From Microbacterium yannicii PS01 (GTDB lineage: Bacteria > Actinomycetota > Actinomycetes > Actinomycetales > Microbacteriaceae), in the NCBI RefSeq assembly GCF_000304335.1, contig NZ_CAJF01000020.1:1-64000 (forward strand): a stretch of DNA of 64,000 bases, written 5' to 3'. The position numbers and the translations under genes are program-made. The notes beneath the pieces are model-generated. The model did no database searches and was not told where the DNA came from. It saw only the letters and a program-made list of their open reading frames with translations. Position 1 is the stretch's first letter. Each line of letters begins with the position of its first letter. Shown here piece by piece: positions 1 to 7,623 of the stretch.

Positions 1-179
1 TCGTGTCCACGGACGAGTCCGAGTTCCAACCCTGCAGCCGCGTCCTCGTCCTCTACAAGGGGCGGCTCATCGGCGAACTGGCCGCGCCCTGGACCGAGCA
101 CCAGCTCGCCGCCGCCGTGCAGGGCGAACTCGTCCCGCCGTCCGGGGATCCCGCGTCCTCATTCTCACAGGAGTCCTGA
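1..179 (+). CDS. Sugar ABC transporter ATP-binding protein, C-terminal end (partial)
   Basis: Only the last 58 codons are in the window (frame starting at base 3, stop TGA 177-179). The readable tail contains SRVLVLYKGRLIGEL, the standard closing strand of RbsA/MglA-type sugar importer ATPases, where the D-loop/H-loop region is followed by a conserved VL-x-x-G-R-I segment. The stop codon overlaps the start of the RbsC-type permease by one base (TGATG), so both are co-translated. The identification rests on this short tail plus the permease next to it; the nucleotide-binding motifs lie outside the window. Confidence 0.75.
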   Translation, partial: VSTDESEFQPCSRVLVLYKGRLIGELAAPWTEHQLAAAVQGELVPPSGDPASSFSQES

Positions 180-1228
180 TGTCCCGTTCCGCCCTCACCA
201 AGAACGTCGCGGTGACCCGGCCGGCCCCGCCGGTCGGTCGTGTCCGCAGCATCCTGCGCGATCTCGCGCTCATCCCCGTCATCGTGCTCGTCTTCATCTT
301 CGGCGCCATCTTCGTGCCAAACTTCGCGACCGCGAACAACATCATCTCCAACATCCTCAGCGTCTCCGCGGTCCTCGGGGTGGCCGTCGTGGCGCAGAGC
401 ATCGTGCTGATCGGGGGGTACTTCGACCTGTCTGCCCAGTCGACGATCGGTCTGGCGCCGATGTTCATGGTGTGGTTGTACACCACGGACGGCGGCGTGG
501 GGATCGTGACGAACCCGTGGCTCGCCATTCTCAGCGCGCTGATCCTCGGCGCGGTGGTCGGCCTTGTCAACGGCCTCCTCGTGGGCCGCCTCGGGATGAA
601 CGCGTTCATAGTCACTCTGGCGATGCTGATCCTGCTGCAGGGCTTCACGCTCGGAATCTCCGGAGGACAGACATTCACCGATCTGCCGGGCCCGGTGGCC
701 GAGCTCGGGTTCGCGAAGGTCCTCGGGATTCCCGTCGACGTGATCATCCTCGTGCTGGTCGTGGCGCTGGCCGCCGTCTTCATGAAGTTCGCGCCCACCG
801 GCCGTCGCATCTACGCCATGGGCGGCAACAAGGAGGCCGCGCGGGCGGCCGGCATCGACACGCTGCGGCTGACGATCGGGCTGTTCGTGTTCAGCGGCGT
901 GGCGGCGGCCTTCGCGGGCCTCATGCTCTCGGCCCGCATCGCGGCCGTGACGTCCAGCCAGGGCAACAACATCATCTTCACGGTGTTCGCCGCGGCCGTC
1001 ATCGGAGGCATCAGCCTCGACGGCGGCAAGGGGACGATCATCGGCGCTGCGACGGGCGTGTTGCTGCTGGGCATGATCCAGAACATTCTCGTCCTGTCGG
1101 CGGTGCCGTCGTTCTGGATCGACGCGACGTACGGTGCGATCATCCTGGGTGCGCTGTTGATCGGCAGCACGCAGGTGCGCGGACTCTTCGCCGGGCTGCC
1201 CCGCAGATCCCGCTCCCGCACGACCTAG
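179..1228 (+). CDS. Sugar ABC transporter permease, RbsC family
   Basis: 349-residue integral membrane protein of the ribose/xylose/inositol importer permease family (BPD_transp_2). About ten hydrophobic segments are visible, from IPVIVLVFIFGAIFVPNF near residue 40 to ATYGAIILGALLIGS near residue 325. The family signature region around GRRIYAMGGNKEAARAAGI (about residues 206-224) is the cytoplasmic loop that contacts the ATPase. It overlaps the upstream ATPase stop by one base. A strong hairpin follows the stop, so this is the last gene of its operon. The sugar-binding protein is presumably upstream of the window. Substrate cannot be read from sequence; the neighbouring epimerase and dehydrogenase genes suggest a polyol or sugar. 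Confidence 0.9.
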   Translation: MSRSALTKNVAVTRPAPPVGRVRSILRDLALIPVIVLVFIFGAIFVPNFATANNIISNILSVSAVLGVAVVAQSIVLIGGYFDLSAQSTIGLAPMFMVWLYTTDGGVGIVTNPWLAILSALILGAVVGLVNGLLVGRLGMNAFIVTLAMLILLQGFTLGISGGQTFTDLPGPVAELGFAKVLGIPVDVIILVLVVALAAVFMKFAPTGRRIYAMGGNKEAARAAGIDTLRLTIGLFVFSGVAAAFAGLMLSARIAAVTSSQGNNIIFTVFAAAVIGGISLDGGKGTIIGAATGVLLLGMIQNILVLSAVPSFWIDATYGAIILGALLIGSTQVRGLFAGLPRRSRSRTT

Positions 1229-1242
1229 CCCACGACACGAAA

Positions 1243-1284
1243 GAACTGCCGGTGCCGATCCGTCAGGATCGGCACCGGCAGTTC
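1243..1284. terminator. Bidirectional hairpin terminator between convergent operons
   Basis: A perfect 19-bp stem, GAACTGCCGGTGCCGATCC (1243-1261) pairing with 1266-1284, closes on a 4-base loop GTCA. It lies between the converging permease (+) and epimerase (-) genes. There is no long T tract on the plus side; the minus side has a short T-rich stretch (TTTCG). Confidence 0.9.
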
Positions 1285-1299
1285 TGTTGCGGGCAGATG

Positions 1300-2313
1300 T
1301 CAGGCGACGAGCGACTCTTCGAGTGCGGCGTCGGCCGCCTTGAGGACCTCGGCGGCCACCGCGATGCCCTCCAGGCGGCCGAGCTCGACGTCCTCGTGCT
1401 CGATGTTGACCATCATCTCCGGGTCCACCTCGTGGAGCGCGCGCAGGAACTCGGTCCAGTACGCCACGTCGTGGCCCTTGCCGAGCGCGACGAAGTCCCA
1501 CGATGACTGCTTCGGCCACTCGTTGGCCCACTCGTCCCCGCCGAGGTTGGTCCGGGCCTCGTCCGGCGACAGCCGGCGGAAGCTGTTGTCCAGCACGCCG
1601 TTGAGGGCAGCCACCTCCGGGTTGACGCGGACATCCTTCGCCGCCGCGTGGAAGACGAGTGGGCCCAGGTGGCGGATCACGGTCACCGGATCCATCTGCT
1701 GCCAGAACAGGTGCGACGCGTCGAGCTCTACACCCACGTTCGTCGCGCCGGTGAGCTCGATGAGCTTATGCACGTCCGCCGAGTTGAACACGATGTTCTG
1801 AGGGTGCAGCTCGAGGGCGACCTTCACGTCGTGGTCACGAGCCAGGCGGTCGGTCTCGCGCCAGAAGTCTGCCGCGATGCCCCACTGGTAGTCGAGCACG
1901 TCGAGCGCGGCCGAGTTCCATGCGTTGACGACCCAGTTGGTGCGTGTCGCGCCGGGCTCGCCGCCGGGCAATCCGGACATGGTCACGACGCGGTGCTGGC
2001 CGAGGCGCTCAGCCAGGCGGATCGCGCGGCGGACGTCCTCCGCGTGCTTGTCGCCGATGACGGGGTTCGGGTGCAGCGGGTTGCCGTTGCAGTTGAGCCC
2101 TGCGATGCCCACCCCGGTACCCTCGAACAGGCCGAGGAAATCGTCGCGGGCGGTGTCGCTGACGAGGATGTCGTCGAAGGTGGGGACGTGCACAGCCGGC
2201 AGGAACCCGCCGGTGTTGATCTCCAACCCCGTGAGCCCCAGGTCAGCGACGACCTTGATGGCCTCGGGGAGCGGGCGGTCGTGGAGGATCGCGTTGTAGA
2301 GTCCGAGTCGCAT
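1300..2313 (-). CDS. Sugar phosphate isomerase/epimerase (xylose isomerase-like TIM barrel)
   Basis: 337 residues, AP-endonuclease-2/xylose-isomerase-like TIM barrel. Typical blocks are MRLGLYNAILHDRPL at the N-terminus, LNCNGNPLHP (about 75), a metal-ligand Glu in VALELHP (about 165), LDASHLFWQ (about 197) and a closing IEHEDVE (about 310). Such proteins epimerise or dehydrate keto-sugars and keto-inositols using a divalent metal. It is preceded on the same strand by a Gfo/Idh/MocA dehydrogenase 12 bases upstream, the usual dehydrogenase-epimerase pairing. It is clearly paralogous to the protein at 16167-17192, sharing the HDRP, NGNPLHP, SHxFWQ and AAAKD blocks. The exact substrate is unknown. 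Confidence 0.85.
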   Translation of the reverse strand: MRLGLYNAILHDRPLPEAIKVVADLGLTGLEINTGGFLPAVHVPTFDDILVSDTARDDFLGLFEGTGVGIAGLNCNGNPLHPNPVIGDKHAEDVRRAIRLAERLGQHRVVTMSGLPGGEPGATRTNWVVNAWNSAALDVLDYQWGIAADFWRETDRLARDHDVKVALELHPQNIVFNSADVHKLIELTGATNVGVELDASHLFWQQMDPVTVIRHLGPLVFHAAAKDVRVNPEVAALNGVLDNSFRRLSPDEARTNLGGDEWANEWPKQSSWDFVALGKGHDVAYWTEFLRALHEVDPEMMVNIEHEDVELGRLEGIAVAAEVLKAADAALEESLVA

Positions 2314-2325
2314 TTCCTGTGTTCC

Positions 2326-3516
2326 TTACTTGTCGAGGCGGACTGTCGCACCGCTGAGTCGCTCGGACTCGGCGACGGCTGCCAGGAGTTCCATGTTGTG
2401 GACGCCTTCGCCGAAGTCGGCGTTGCGGGGGAGGGAGACGGATTCGTCGAGCCCGGCGACTTCTTCGAGGAAGGCGCGAGCCTGGAAGAGGAAGCCCTCG
2501 TTCTGGCCGAAGCCAACCCCCGAGACATCGATCGGCATCCCGCCGGCGATGTACGGGTGGGGGCTGCCGAGCAGCACGCGCCGGTAGCCGCGCTCCGCGG
2601 CCGAGTCCTCGGCGAGGTACAGCTCGATCTCCGAAGGCCGCGACTGGTCGAACTTCGCTCCGCCCAGCTCGCCGAAGACCTCGATCTGCAGATCGTTGGG
2701 GTGGCCGGCCGCGACGCGCGAGACCTCGATCGTGCCGGCGGCGCCGCCGGCGAACCGCAGCGAGAACGCGGCGTAGTCGTCGTTCTCGACCGTGTCGTAC
2801 TCGTCGGAGACGGCGCTGTGGCCGTGTCCGCTGACCGCGCCCAGCGGCTTGGGCCGCTGCGAGATCGCGGTGCTGAAGCGGCCGCCGCCGACCTCGACGG
2901 CGTCGCCGGCGAGGAACTCCGCGAGATAGCTCGCGTGGCTGCCGACGTCGGCGAGTGCCCCGGAACCCGATGCCCCCTTGAATCGCCAGCTGATGGCGGT
3001 GCCGGGGTCGGCCGCGTAGTCCGTCCAGTAGCGGATGCTGACGTGCAGCACCTTTCCGAGACGGCCGGAGTCGACGAGTTCGCGGATGTAGGCGATCCCG
3101 GGAGCGCGGCGGAAGGTGAGCCCGATACGGGCGATGGTAGACGCGCGCTCGGCGGCCGCCGCCATCGCGCGGGCGTCCTCGAGGGTGTCCGAGAGCGGCT
3201 TCTCGCACAGGACGTGCTTGCCGGCATCCAGGAGGCCTTCCACGATCTCGCGGTGCAGGTGGTTCGCGACGACGACGCTCACAACGTCGATATCGTCTGC
3301 TGCGGCGATCGCCTGCCACGACGTGTCGGAGCGCGTGTAGCCGAACCGTGCCGCGGCAGCTTCGCCGGCCGGCGCATATGCGTCCGCGATGGACACGAGG
3401 CGCACCTCGGGAAGGATGCTTTCGTAAAGGGACGGCGCGTTGCGATAGGCGGCGGCGTGGGCTTTGCCGGCCATGCCGGCGCCGATCACGGCCACGCCGA
3501 TGCTTGACTGGGACAA
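2326..3516 (-). CDS. Gfo/Idh/MocA family NAD(P)-dependent oxidoreductase
   Basis: About 396 residues. The N-terminal Rossmann fold shows VAVIGAGMAGKAHAAAY, and the family hallmark CEKPLSD near residue 110 contains the catalytic-region Lys. The C-terminal alpha/beta domain carries DVGSHASYLAEF (Asp and His of the sugar site). Two consecutive TTG codons (3519 and 3516) can start it; AGGAGG at 3526-3521 spaces better to 3516, giving MSQSSIG, so I chose 3516. It probably oxidises a sugar or polyol hydroxyl before the downstream TIM-barrel enzyme acts. A LacI-type palindrome at 3578-3589 lies in the divergent region shared with the LacI gene, the likely control point. Confidence 0.88.
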   Translation of the reverse strand: MSQSSIGVAVIGAGMAGKAHAAAYRNAPSLYESILPEVRLVSIADAYAPAGEAAAARFGYTRSDTSWQAIAAADDIDVVSVVVANHLHREIVEGLLDAGKHVLCEKPLSDTLEDARAMAAAAERASTIARIGLTFRRAPGIAYIRELVDSGRLGKVLHVSIRYWTDYAADPGTAISWRFKGASGSGALADVGSHASYLAEFLAGDAVEVGGGRFSTAISQRPKPLGAVSGHGHSAVSDEYDTVENDDYAAFSLRFAGGAAGTIEVSRVAAGHPNDLQIEVFGELGGAKFDQSRPSEIELYLAEDSAAERGYRRVLLGSPHPYIAGGMPIDVSGVGFGQNEGFLFQARAFLEEVAGLDESVSLPRNADFGEGVHNMELLAAVAESERLSGATVRLDK

Positions 3517-3577
3517 CAATCCTCCTGGGAAAGGAACGTCCGACGCGTCTCACAGCGTCGGTGCGGTGAGAGCGCGG

Positions 3578-3589
3578 TGGAGCGCTCCA
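3578..3589. promoter_or_regulatory. Palindromic LacI-type operator TGGAGCGCTCCA
   Basis: A perfect 12-bp palindrome with the central CG typical of LacI-family operators, located between the divergent oxidoreductase (-) and LacI regulator (+) genes. It resembles the TGGGAGCGCTCCCA site known for CebR-type regulators. Binding by the adjacent regulator is an inference. Confidence 0.65.
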
Positions 3590-3652
3590 ACGAGAACGAT
3601 AGATCGTGTAAGTATGTCCTGTCAATCGCTTCGCAAGAGGAAGTTGCCTTCG

Positions 3653-4663
3653 ATGAGCAAGCGCCCGACGATCTACGACGTCGCGACTGCGGCCGGCGTG
3701 TCCAAGTCGCTCGTCTCGCTCGTGCTGCAGGGCTCCGACCGAGTGGGGGCGGAGTCGCGCGCCGCGATCGAGCAGGCCATCGCCGACCTCGGCTATCGAC
3801 CGAGCCGCGCAGCAGCCGAGCTCGCCGCAGGCCGCACGCGACTGGTCGGAGTGCTCGTCGACGACTATGCCAACCCCTGGTTCGTCGAGCTGCTGCGTGG
3901 GCTGAACCATGTTCTCGGCCCCGATGGTTTCCGTGTCACGGTCGTCGACAGCGCCTCCGGGTCGATGCTCGAGGATCCGGTCGAGGCGCTTCTGTCGATG
4001 CGTGCCGACGGGATCGTCGTCGCCCGGGACCTCACCCCGGTCCTCGTCGGCGCTGCGGCTCCGCCCATCGTGGTCGCCGGCACCCGTGCGAACATCCCTC
4101 CCGGCGTGGATGCGGTGGCCAACGATGATCGTTCGGGTGCGCGACTGGCGGCCGAGCACGTGCTGTCGCTCGGCCATCGACGCATCGCCGTGCTGTCGGC
4201 CGGTGGCGGGGCAGCGGTCGCCCGCGCGGAGGGCTTCGTCGCCGCGGCGCGTGCGGCCGGCGCTGCGGTGACAGTGACCGACTATGGCGGCCCGGCGACG
4301 GAGGATGCCGGCTTCGACGGAGCGCTGCGCGTGCTCGAATCCGACCGGAAGACCACGGCGCTGTTCGCAGCCAACGACCTGATGGGTATCGGGGCGCTCG
4401 GCGCCGCGCGCCGACTCGCGCTCGACGTGCCCGCACAGCTGTCGATCATCGGATACGACAACACGTACCTCGCGCAGACCCGCCTCATCGATCTCACTAC
4501 GATCGACGGCAACAGCTTCGCGGTGGGTCGCGAAGCCGGCCGCAGGCTCGCCGCCCGAATCGCCGGCACCGCGCTCGTGGGAGCGCGGGTGATGCTGGAG
4601 CCCACCCTCATTCGGCGCGGGACGACCGCTCTCGCACCGAGTGCGGTCGTCCCGCGCGACTAG
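3653..4663 (+). CDS. LacI family transcriptional regulator
   Basis: 336 residues from ATG 3653. The N-terminal helix-turn-helix reads PTIYDVATAAGVSKSLVSLVLQ and is followed by the hinge helix region (SRAAAELAAGRT). The rest is a periplasmic-binding-protein-like effector domain, including VLVDDYANPWF and the dimer/core strand IIGYDNTYLAQTRLIDLTTI. The frame is open upstream to 3464, but ATG 3653 starts right at the HTH and has a purine-rich GAGGAAG in front. It is divergent from the 2326-3516 oxidoreductase with a palindromic operator between them, so autoregulation and control of that operon are likely. Its TAG stop overlaps the convergent gene's stop in the palindrome CTAG (4660-4663). Confidence 0.92.
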   Translation: MSKRPTIYDVATAAGVSKSLVSLVLQGSDRVGAESRAAIEQAIADLGYRPSRAAAELAAGRTRLVGVLVDDYANPWFVELLRGLNHVLGPDGFRVTVVDSASGSMLEDPVEALLSMRADGIVVARDLTPVLVGAAAPPIVVAGTRANIPPGVDAVANDDRSGARLAAEHVLSLGHRRIAVLSAGGGAAVARAEGFVAAARAAGAAVTVTDYGGPATEDAGFDGALRVLESDRKTTALFAANDLMGIGALGAARRLALDVPAQLSIIGYDNTYLAQTRLIDLTTIDGNSFAVGREAGRRLAARIAGTALVGARVMLEPTLIRRGTTALAPSAVVPRD

Positions 4664-5688
4664 ACGGTGACGGCGCGGTGCTCCTGGGCGCTGATGCGCG
4701 CCGCGTCGAGCACGGCGAGCACCGCGACGCCCTGCCGAGCGGGCACCGGTCCCTCGCCGCCGTTCTCGATCGCGTCGGCGAATCCCTCGTAGAGCGCGGT
4801 GTAGTCACCCTGGAGCGACGGGACGCGCCGGATCCCGGCATCCGTCGCCAGTGTCCCCCAGCGGTCCTCTGACTCGTAACCCCACGCGGCGCGGTCAGCG
4901 GCAGGCCTTGCGCCTGACAGGACCGCTTCGAACTGCACGTCGGAGTAGTCCGACACGTAGGACCCGCGCTCGCCGTGGAGGCGGAGTTCGCGGGAGACCA
5001 GACGGTTGATCTTGCTCGAGGAGATGTGGGAATGCGCCCCGCTCTCGTGCTCGACGGTGATCACGTATCCGGTGTCGGTTATGCCTTCAGGCAGCTCACG
5101 CCAGTCCATCTGGGCGGAGACGAGGATGGCGGGGCCGAGCAGGGAGAGCGCCTGATCGACGACGTGACTGCCGAGATCGCGGAGCAGGCCGCCCTCGGGG
5201 CCGGCTTCGAGCGTCGCCACATCGTCCTGATCGCAGCGCAGGTCGAGACGGGTGATGGTGCCGAGCTCGCCCGACGCAATGACGCCGCGAGCCGTGACGA
5301 TGTCGGTGTCGAATCGGCGATTGTGGAACACGTTGAGCACGACGCCCGCTTCGGCGGCCGCGTCCACGAGATCTTGAGCGGCGGCTGCAGACGGCGCGAA
5401 GGGTTTGTCGGCGAGCACATGGACGCCGCGCGCCACCGCCTCAAGGACGAGCTCGCGCCGGGTGTGCGGCGGAGTCGAGATGACCACCGCGTCGACGCCC
5501 GCGTCTATGAGCTCGGTGAGAGAAGCGTGGATCGCGACATCAGGGTGATCGGCGCGCGCTGCTTCGATGCGTTCGGGTGCCCGGGCGACGATTCCCACGA
5601 GTTCGATGCGCTCGGACGCTGCGAGGTAGGGGGAGTGGAAAAGGCGGCCTCCGACGCCATATCCGATGAGACCCAGTCGAACGGTCAT
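4660..5688 (-). CDS. Gfo/Idh/MocA family oxidoreductase
   Basis: 342 residues from ATG 5688, preceded by AGAGGAGG. The Rossmann start is LGLIGYGVGGRLFHSPYL, the NAD-ribose/Lys motif is LADKPFAPS (about 95), and the C-terminal domain shows LLRDLGSHVVDQALSLLG (about 165-182) with its Asp and His. This subgroup resembles YvaA/scyllo-inositol-dehydrogenase-like and related oxidoreductases, but the substrate cannot be assigned. It converges on the LacI gene with stop codons sharing CTAG. Upstream it is divergent from the UPF0303 gene, and the intergenic region carries the motif TGTAAAGACA (5725-5734) that recurs before two inositol-type promoters in this window. Confidence 0.88.
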   Translation of the reverse strand: MTVRLGLIGYGVGGRLFHSPYLAASERIELVGIVARAPERIEAARADHPDVAIHASLTELIDAGVDAVVISTPPHTRRELVLEAVARGVHVLADKPFAPSAAAAQDLVDAAAEAGVVLNVFHNRRFDTDIVTARGVIASGELGTITRLDLRCDQDDVATLEAGPEGGLLRDLGSHVVDQALSLLGPAILVSAQMDWRELPEGITDTGYVITVEHESGAHSHISSSKINRLVSRELRLHGERGSYVSDYSDVQFEAVLSGARPAADRAAWGYESEDRWGTLATDAGIRRVPSLQGDYTALYEGFADAIENGGEGPVPARQGVAVLAVLDAARISAQEHRAVTV

Positions 5689-5724
5689 GGCCCTCCTCTG
5701 GGCGGTCATCCGGTGATGTTCGCA

Positions 5725-5734
5725 TGTAAAGACA
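5725..5734. promoter_or_regulatory. TGT-N4-ACA motif (TGTAAAGACA)
   Basis: Short inverted-repeat element between the divergent oxidoreductase and UPF0303 genes. Closely related sequences occur at 6358-6367 (TGTAAGAACA), 18843-18852 (TGTTAGAACA) and imperfectly at 18914-18923 (TGTAAAGATG), all at promoters. I interpret it as a candidate binding site for a common regulator. Confidence 0.4.
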
Positions 5735-5782
5735 ACAGCCTCACCATATCGGTTGGGTGAGGGCGGTGTGTACCATCCAGGC

Positions 5783-6274
5783 ATGATGAGCATTACATCC
5801 GAACATCCGGACATCAATCGACGTGTCGCGACACTGCTGTCGGAAGAGGCGGAGCTGGACTTCGCCCGCTTCAGCGTGGACGACGCTTGGTCGGTGGGCA
5901 GTCGCCTGCGCCAGACGGCAGTCGACGACGGGCACGCGGTGACGATCTCCATCATCCTCGGCACACAGCGGGTCTTCCATGCCGCGACGTCGGGAGTAGC
6001 CGCCGTCAACGACGCGTGGCTCGAGCGCAAGCTCCGGGTGGTGGAACACTACGCCGCGTCCACGCTCCGGGTGCGCTACGAGTTTCTTGAGCGTGGCGAG
6101 GACTTCGCGCGGGATTCGCTCTTGGACCGGCGTACCCACGTCGCCGCGGGCGGGGCATTTCCGCTGCGCGTGCAAGGCACGTTGGTCGGCGGAATCGGCG
6201 TCAGCGGACTGGAGATGCACAAGGACCACGACCTCGTCGTCGAGGCGCTGCGCGCCCACGCCGCGAACACGTGA
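5783..6274 (+). CDS. UPF0303 / haem-degrading (HbpS-like) domain protein
   Basis: 163 residues from ATG 5783 (tandem ATG at 5786). The protein matches the UPF0303/GlcG-HbpS-like fold, with DFARFSVDDAWSVGSRLRQ, VTISIILGTQRVFHAATSG, WLERKLRVVEHYAAST and a glycine-rich GTLVGGIGVSGLEMHKDHDLVV near the end. Family members bind small ligands and some bind haem; function here is unproven. No signal peptide or membrane segment is seen. It is a single gene, divergent from a sugar-type oxidoreductase, and another haem-associated domain (HtaA) occurs in the region at 13848. An upstream in-frame extension to 5753 looks non-coding. Confidence 0.8.
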   Translation: MMSITSEHPDINRRVATLLSEEAELDFARFSVDDAWSVGSRLRQTAVDDGHAVTISIILGTQRVFHAATSGVAAVNDAWLERKLRVVEHYAASTLRVRYEFLERGEDFARDSLLDRRTHVAAGGAFPLRVQGTLVGGIGVSGLEMHKDHDLVVEALRAHAANT

Positions 6275-6357
6275 TCCTGGCGGGTGGCCCTGCGGTGGGC
6301 GACCGACTGGAGCAGGGGATTGCTCGCATGACTCCGGCGGGTTCGGCGGCGCGTGGT

Positions 6358-6398
6358 TGTAAGAACATATTGACATGAAGGAAACGTCCACCTAAACT
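6358..6398 (+). promoter_or_regulatory. Sigma-70-type promoter with upstream operator for the inositol-type operon
   Basis: TTGACA at 6370-6375 and TAAACT at 6393-6398 are separated by exactly 17 bases, close to the consensus housekeeping promoter. TGTAAGAACA (6358-6367) ends two bases before the -35 box. The stretch GTAAGAACATATTGACATG matches 16 of 19 positions with the one upstream of the transporter gene at 18841. Transcription should start near 6405, leaving a leader of about 230 bases before the 6635 start codon. Confidence 0.7.
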
Positions 6399-6634
6399 CG
6401 AAGCCGTCACGTCGCTCTCGGCGGGCCGGTGCCAGCGACGAAGCTCCACAATGAACTCGAAGAACGAGACGGAGCCCCCGTCTCGCGCTGACCGCCGGTC
6501 TCTACATCGGCACCGATCTCCTGCCCGCCCAGGCGTACGGGTGCCGACCCCGCCGTGAGCTCCGCGACCGACGCACGCCAGCCTTCACAGCGGCACGAAC
6601 GCCGCTTCCACGAACGGAAGATTAAAGGACGAAG
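6399..6634 (+). other. Long 5' leader, no gene
   Basis: The span between the strong promoter and the IolE-like gene has no convincing coding frame. It contains a short hairpin, GAGACGG pairing with CCGTCTC (6467-6485), and ends in a purine-rich GGAAGATTAAAGGACGAAG ribosome-binding region. Bases 6275-6357 before the promoter also hold nothing recognisable. I cannot match the leader to a known riboswitch class. Confidence 0.4.
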
Positions 6635-7585
6635 ATGACCGACAGCATTCCGGTCGACGCTGACATCGTGGTGAACAAGGGCGCAGGTCTGCGCATCGGC
6701 ACCGCACCCGATTCGTGGGGAGTGTGGTTCCCCAACGATCCGAAGCAGGTCCCGTGGCAGCGGTTCCTCGACGAGGCGGCCACCGCCGGTTACTCGTGGA
6801 TCGAACTCGGCCCGTACGGCTACCTGCCCACAGACCCGCATCAGCTGGAGGACGAGCTCGGCTCACGCGGTCTGAAGCTCTCGGCCGGCACGGTCTTCAC
6901 CGGCTTTCACAAAGGTGACGACCAGTGGCAACGCGCGTGGGACCAGGCTCTCGCGGTCGCGGGTCTCGCCTCGAAGCTGGGAGCCGAACACCTTGTCGTG
7001 ATCCCGGATCTGTGGCGCAGCGACGCCACCAGTGAGGTGCTCGAGTCTCGCACACTGACCGACGAGCAGTGGACGAAGCTCGCGGCCGGGCATGATCGCC
7101 TCGGCGAGGCGCTCCTCGAGGAATTCGGCGTCAAACAGCAGTTTCACTCGCACGCGGACAGCCACGTCGGCACCACGCGCGAGGTGCTTCGCTTCCTCGA
7201 CGAGACCGACCCCCGCTACACCAATCTCTGCCTCGATACCGGCCACTTCGCGTACTACGGCGGTGACAACGTGAAGCTCGTGGAGGACCGTCCGGAGCGG
7301 ATCGGCTACCTGCACCTCAAGCAGGTAGACACGTCTCTGCTCTTCGACGTGCTGAAGAACGACGTGCCGTTCGCGGATGCCGTCAGCCAGGGCATCATGA
7401 TCGAGCCGCCCGGCGGCGTGCCCGATCTGGCCCCCATCATCGAGGCGGTCGCTGCTATCGACCACGACATCTTCGCGATCGTGGAGCAGGACATGTACGG
7501 CTGCGCCGTCGACGCACCGTTGCCCATCGCCCAGCGCACGCGTGAGCACATCTTCAGCTGCACGCACTTCGCGCGCATTCACTGA
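6635..7585 (+). CDS. Sugar phosphate isomerase/epimerase, IolE-like (inosose dehydratase family)
   Basis: 316 residues, TIM barrel. The start IGTAPDSWGVWFPNDPKQVPWQRFLDE and then YSWIELGPYGYLPTD are characteristic of 2-keto-myo-inositol dehydratase (IolE) and close relatives. Metal-ligand candidates are the Glu in YSWIELGP, His in QQFHSHADSHVG (about 169-179), Asp in NLCLDTGHFAYYGG (about 200) and Glu in AIVEQDMYGC. It is the first gene of an operon with a Gfo/Idh/MocA dehydrogenase and a second TIM-barrel protein, driven by the promoter at 6370-6398. This fits oxidation of an inositol to an inosose followed by dehydration. Lack of full iolB/C/D genes here means the rest of the pathway is elsewhere or the substrate differs. 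Confidence 0.85.
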   Translation: MTDSIPVDADIVVNKGAGLRIGTAPDSWGVWFPNDPKQVPWQRFLDEAATAGYSWIELGPYGYLPTDPHQLEDELGSRGLKLSAGTVFTGFHKGDDQWQRAWDQALAVAGLASKLGAEHLVVIPDLWRSDATSEVLESRTLTDEQWTKLAAGHDRLGEALLEEFGVKQQFHSHADSHVGTTREVLRFLDETDPRYTNLCLDTGHFAYYGGDNVKLVEDRPERIGYLHLKQVDTSLLFDVLKNDVPFADAVSQGIMIEPPGGVPDLAPIIEAVAAIDHDIFAIVEQDMYGCAVDAPLPIAQRTREHIFSCTHFARIH

Positions 7586-7623
7586 ACCCTCGCCTCACAA
7601 CACGTCCACTGGAGACACAGAAC

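Noticed and set aside
53-1531. 492-codon minus-strand open frame across the RbsC-type permease
   Set aside because: Arg/Gly/Asp-rich translation typical of an antisense frame in high-GC DNA; it crosses the terminator and the permease on the other strand is well supported.
6275-6634. A known riboswitch in the leader of the IolE-like gene
   Set aside because: Only one small hairpin was found and no conserved core of any riboswitch class I know.
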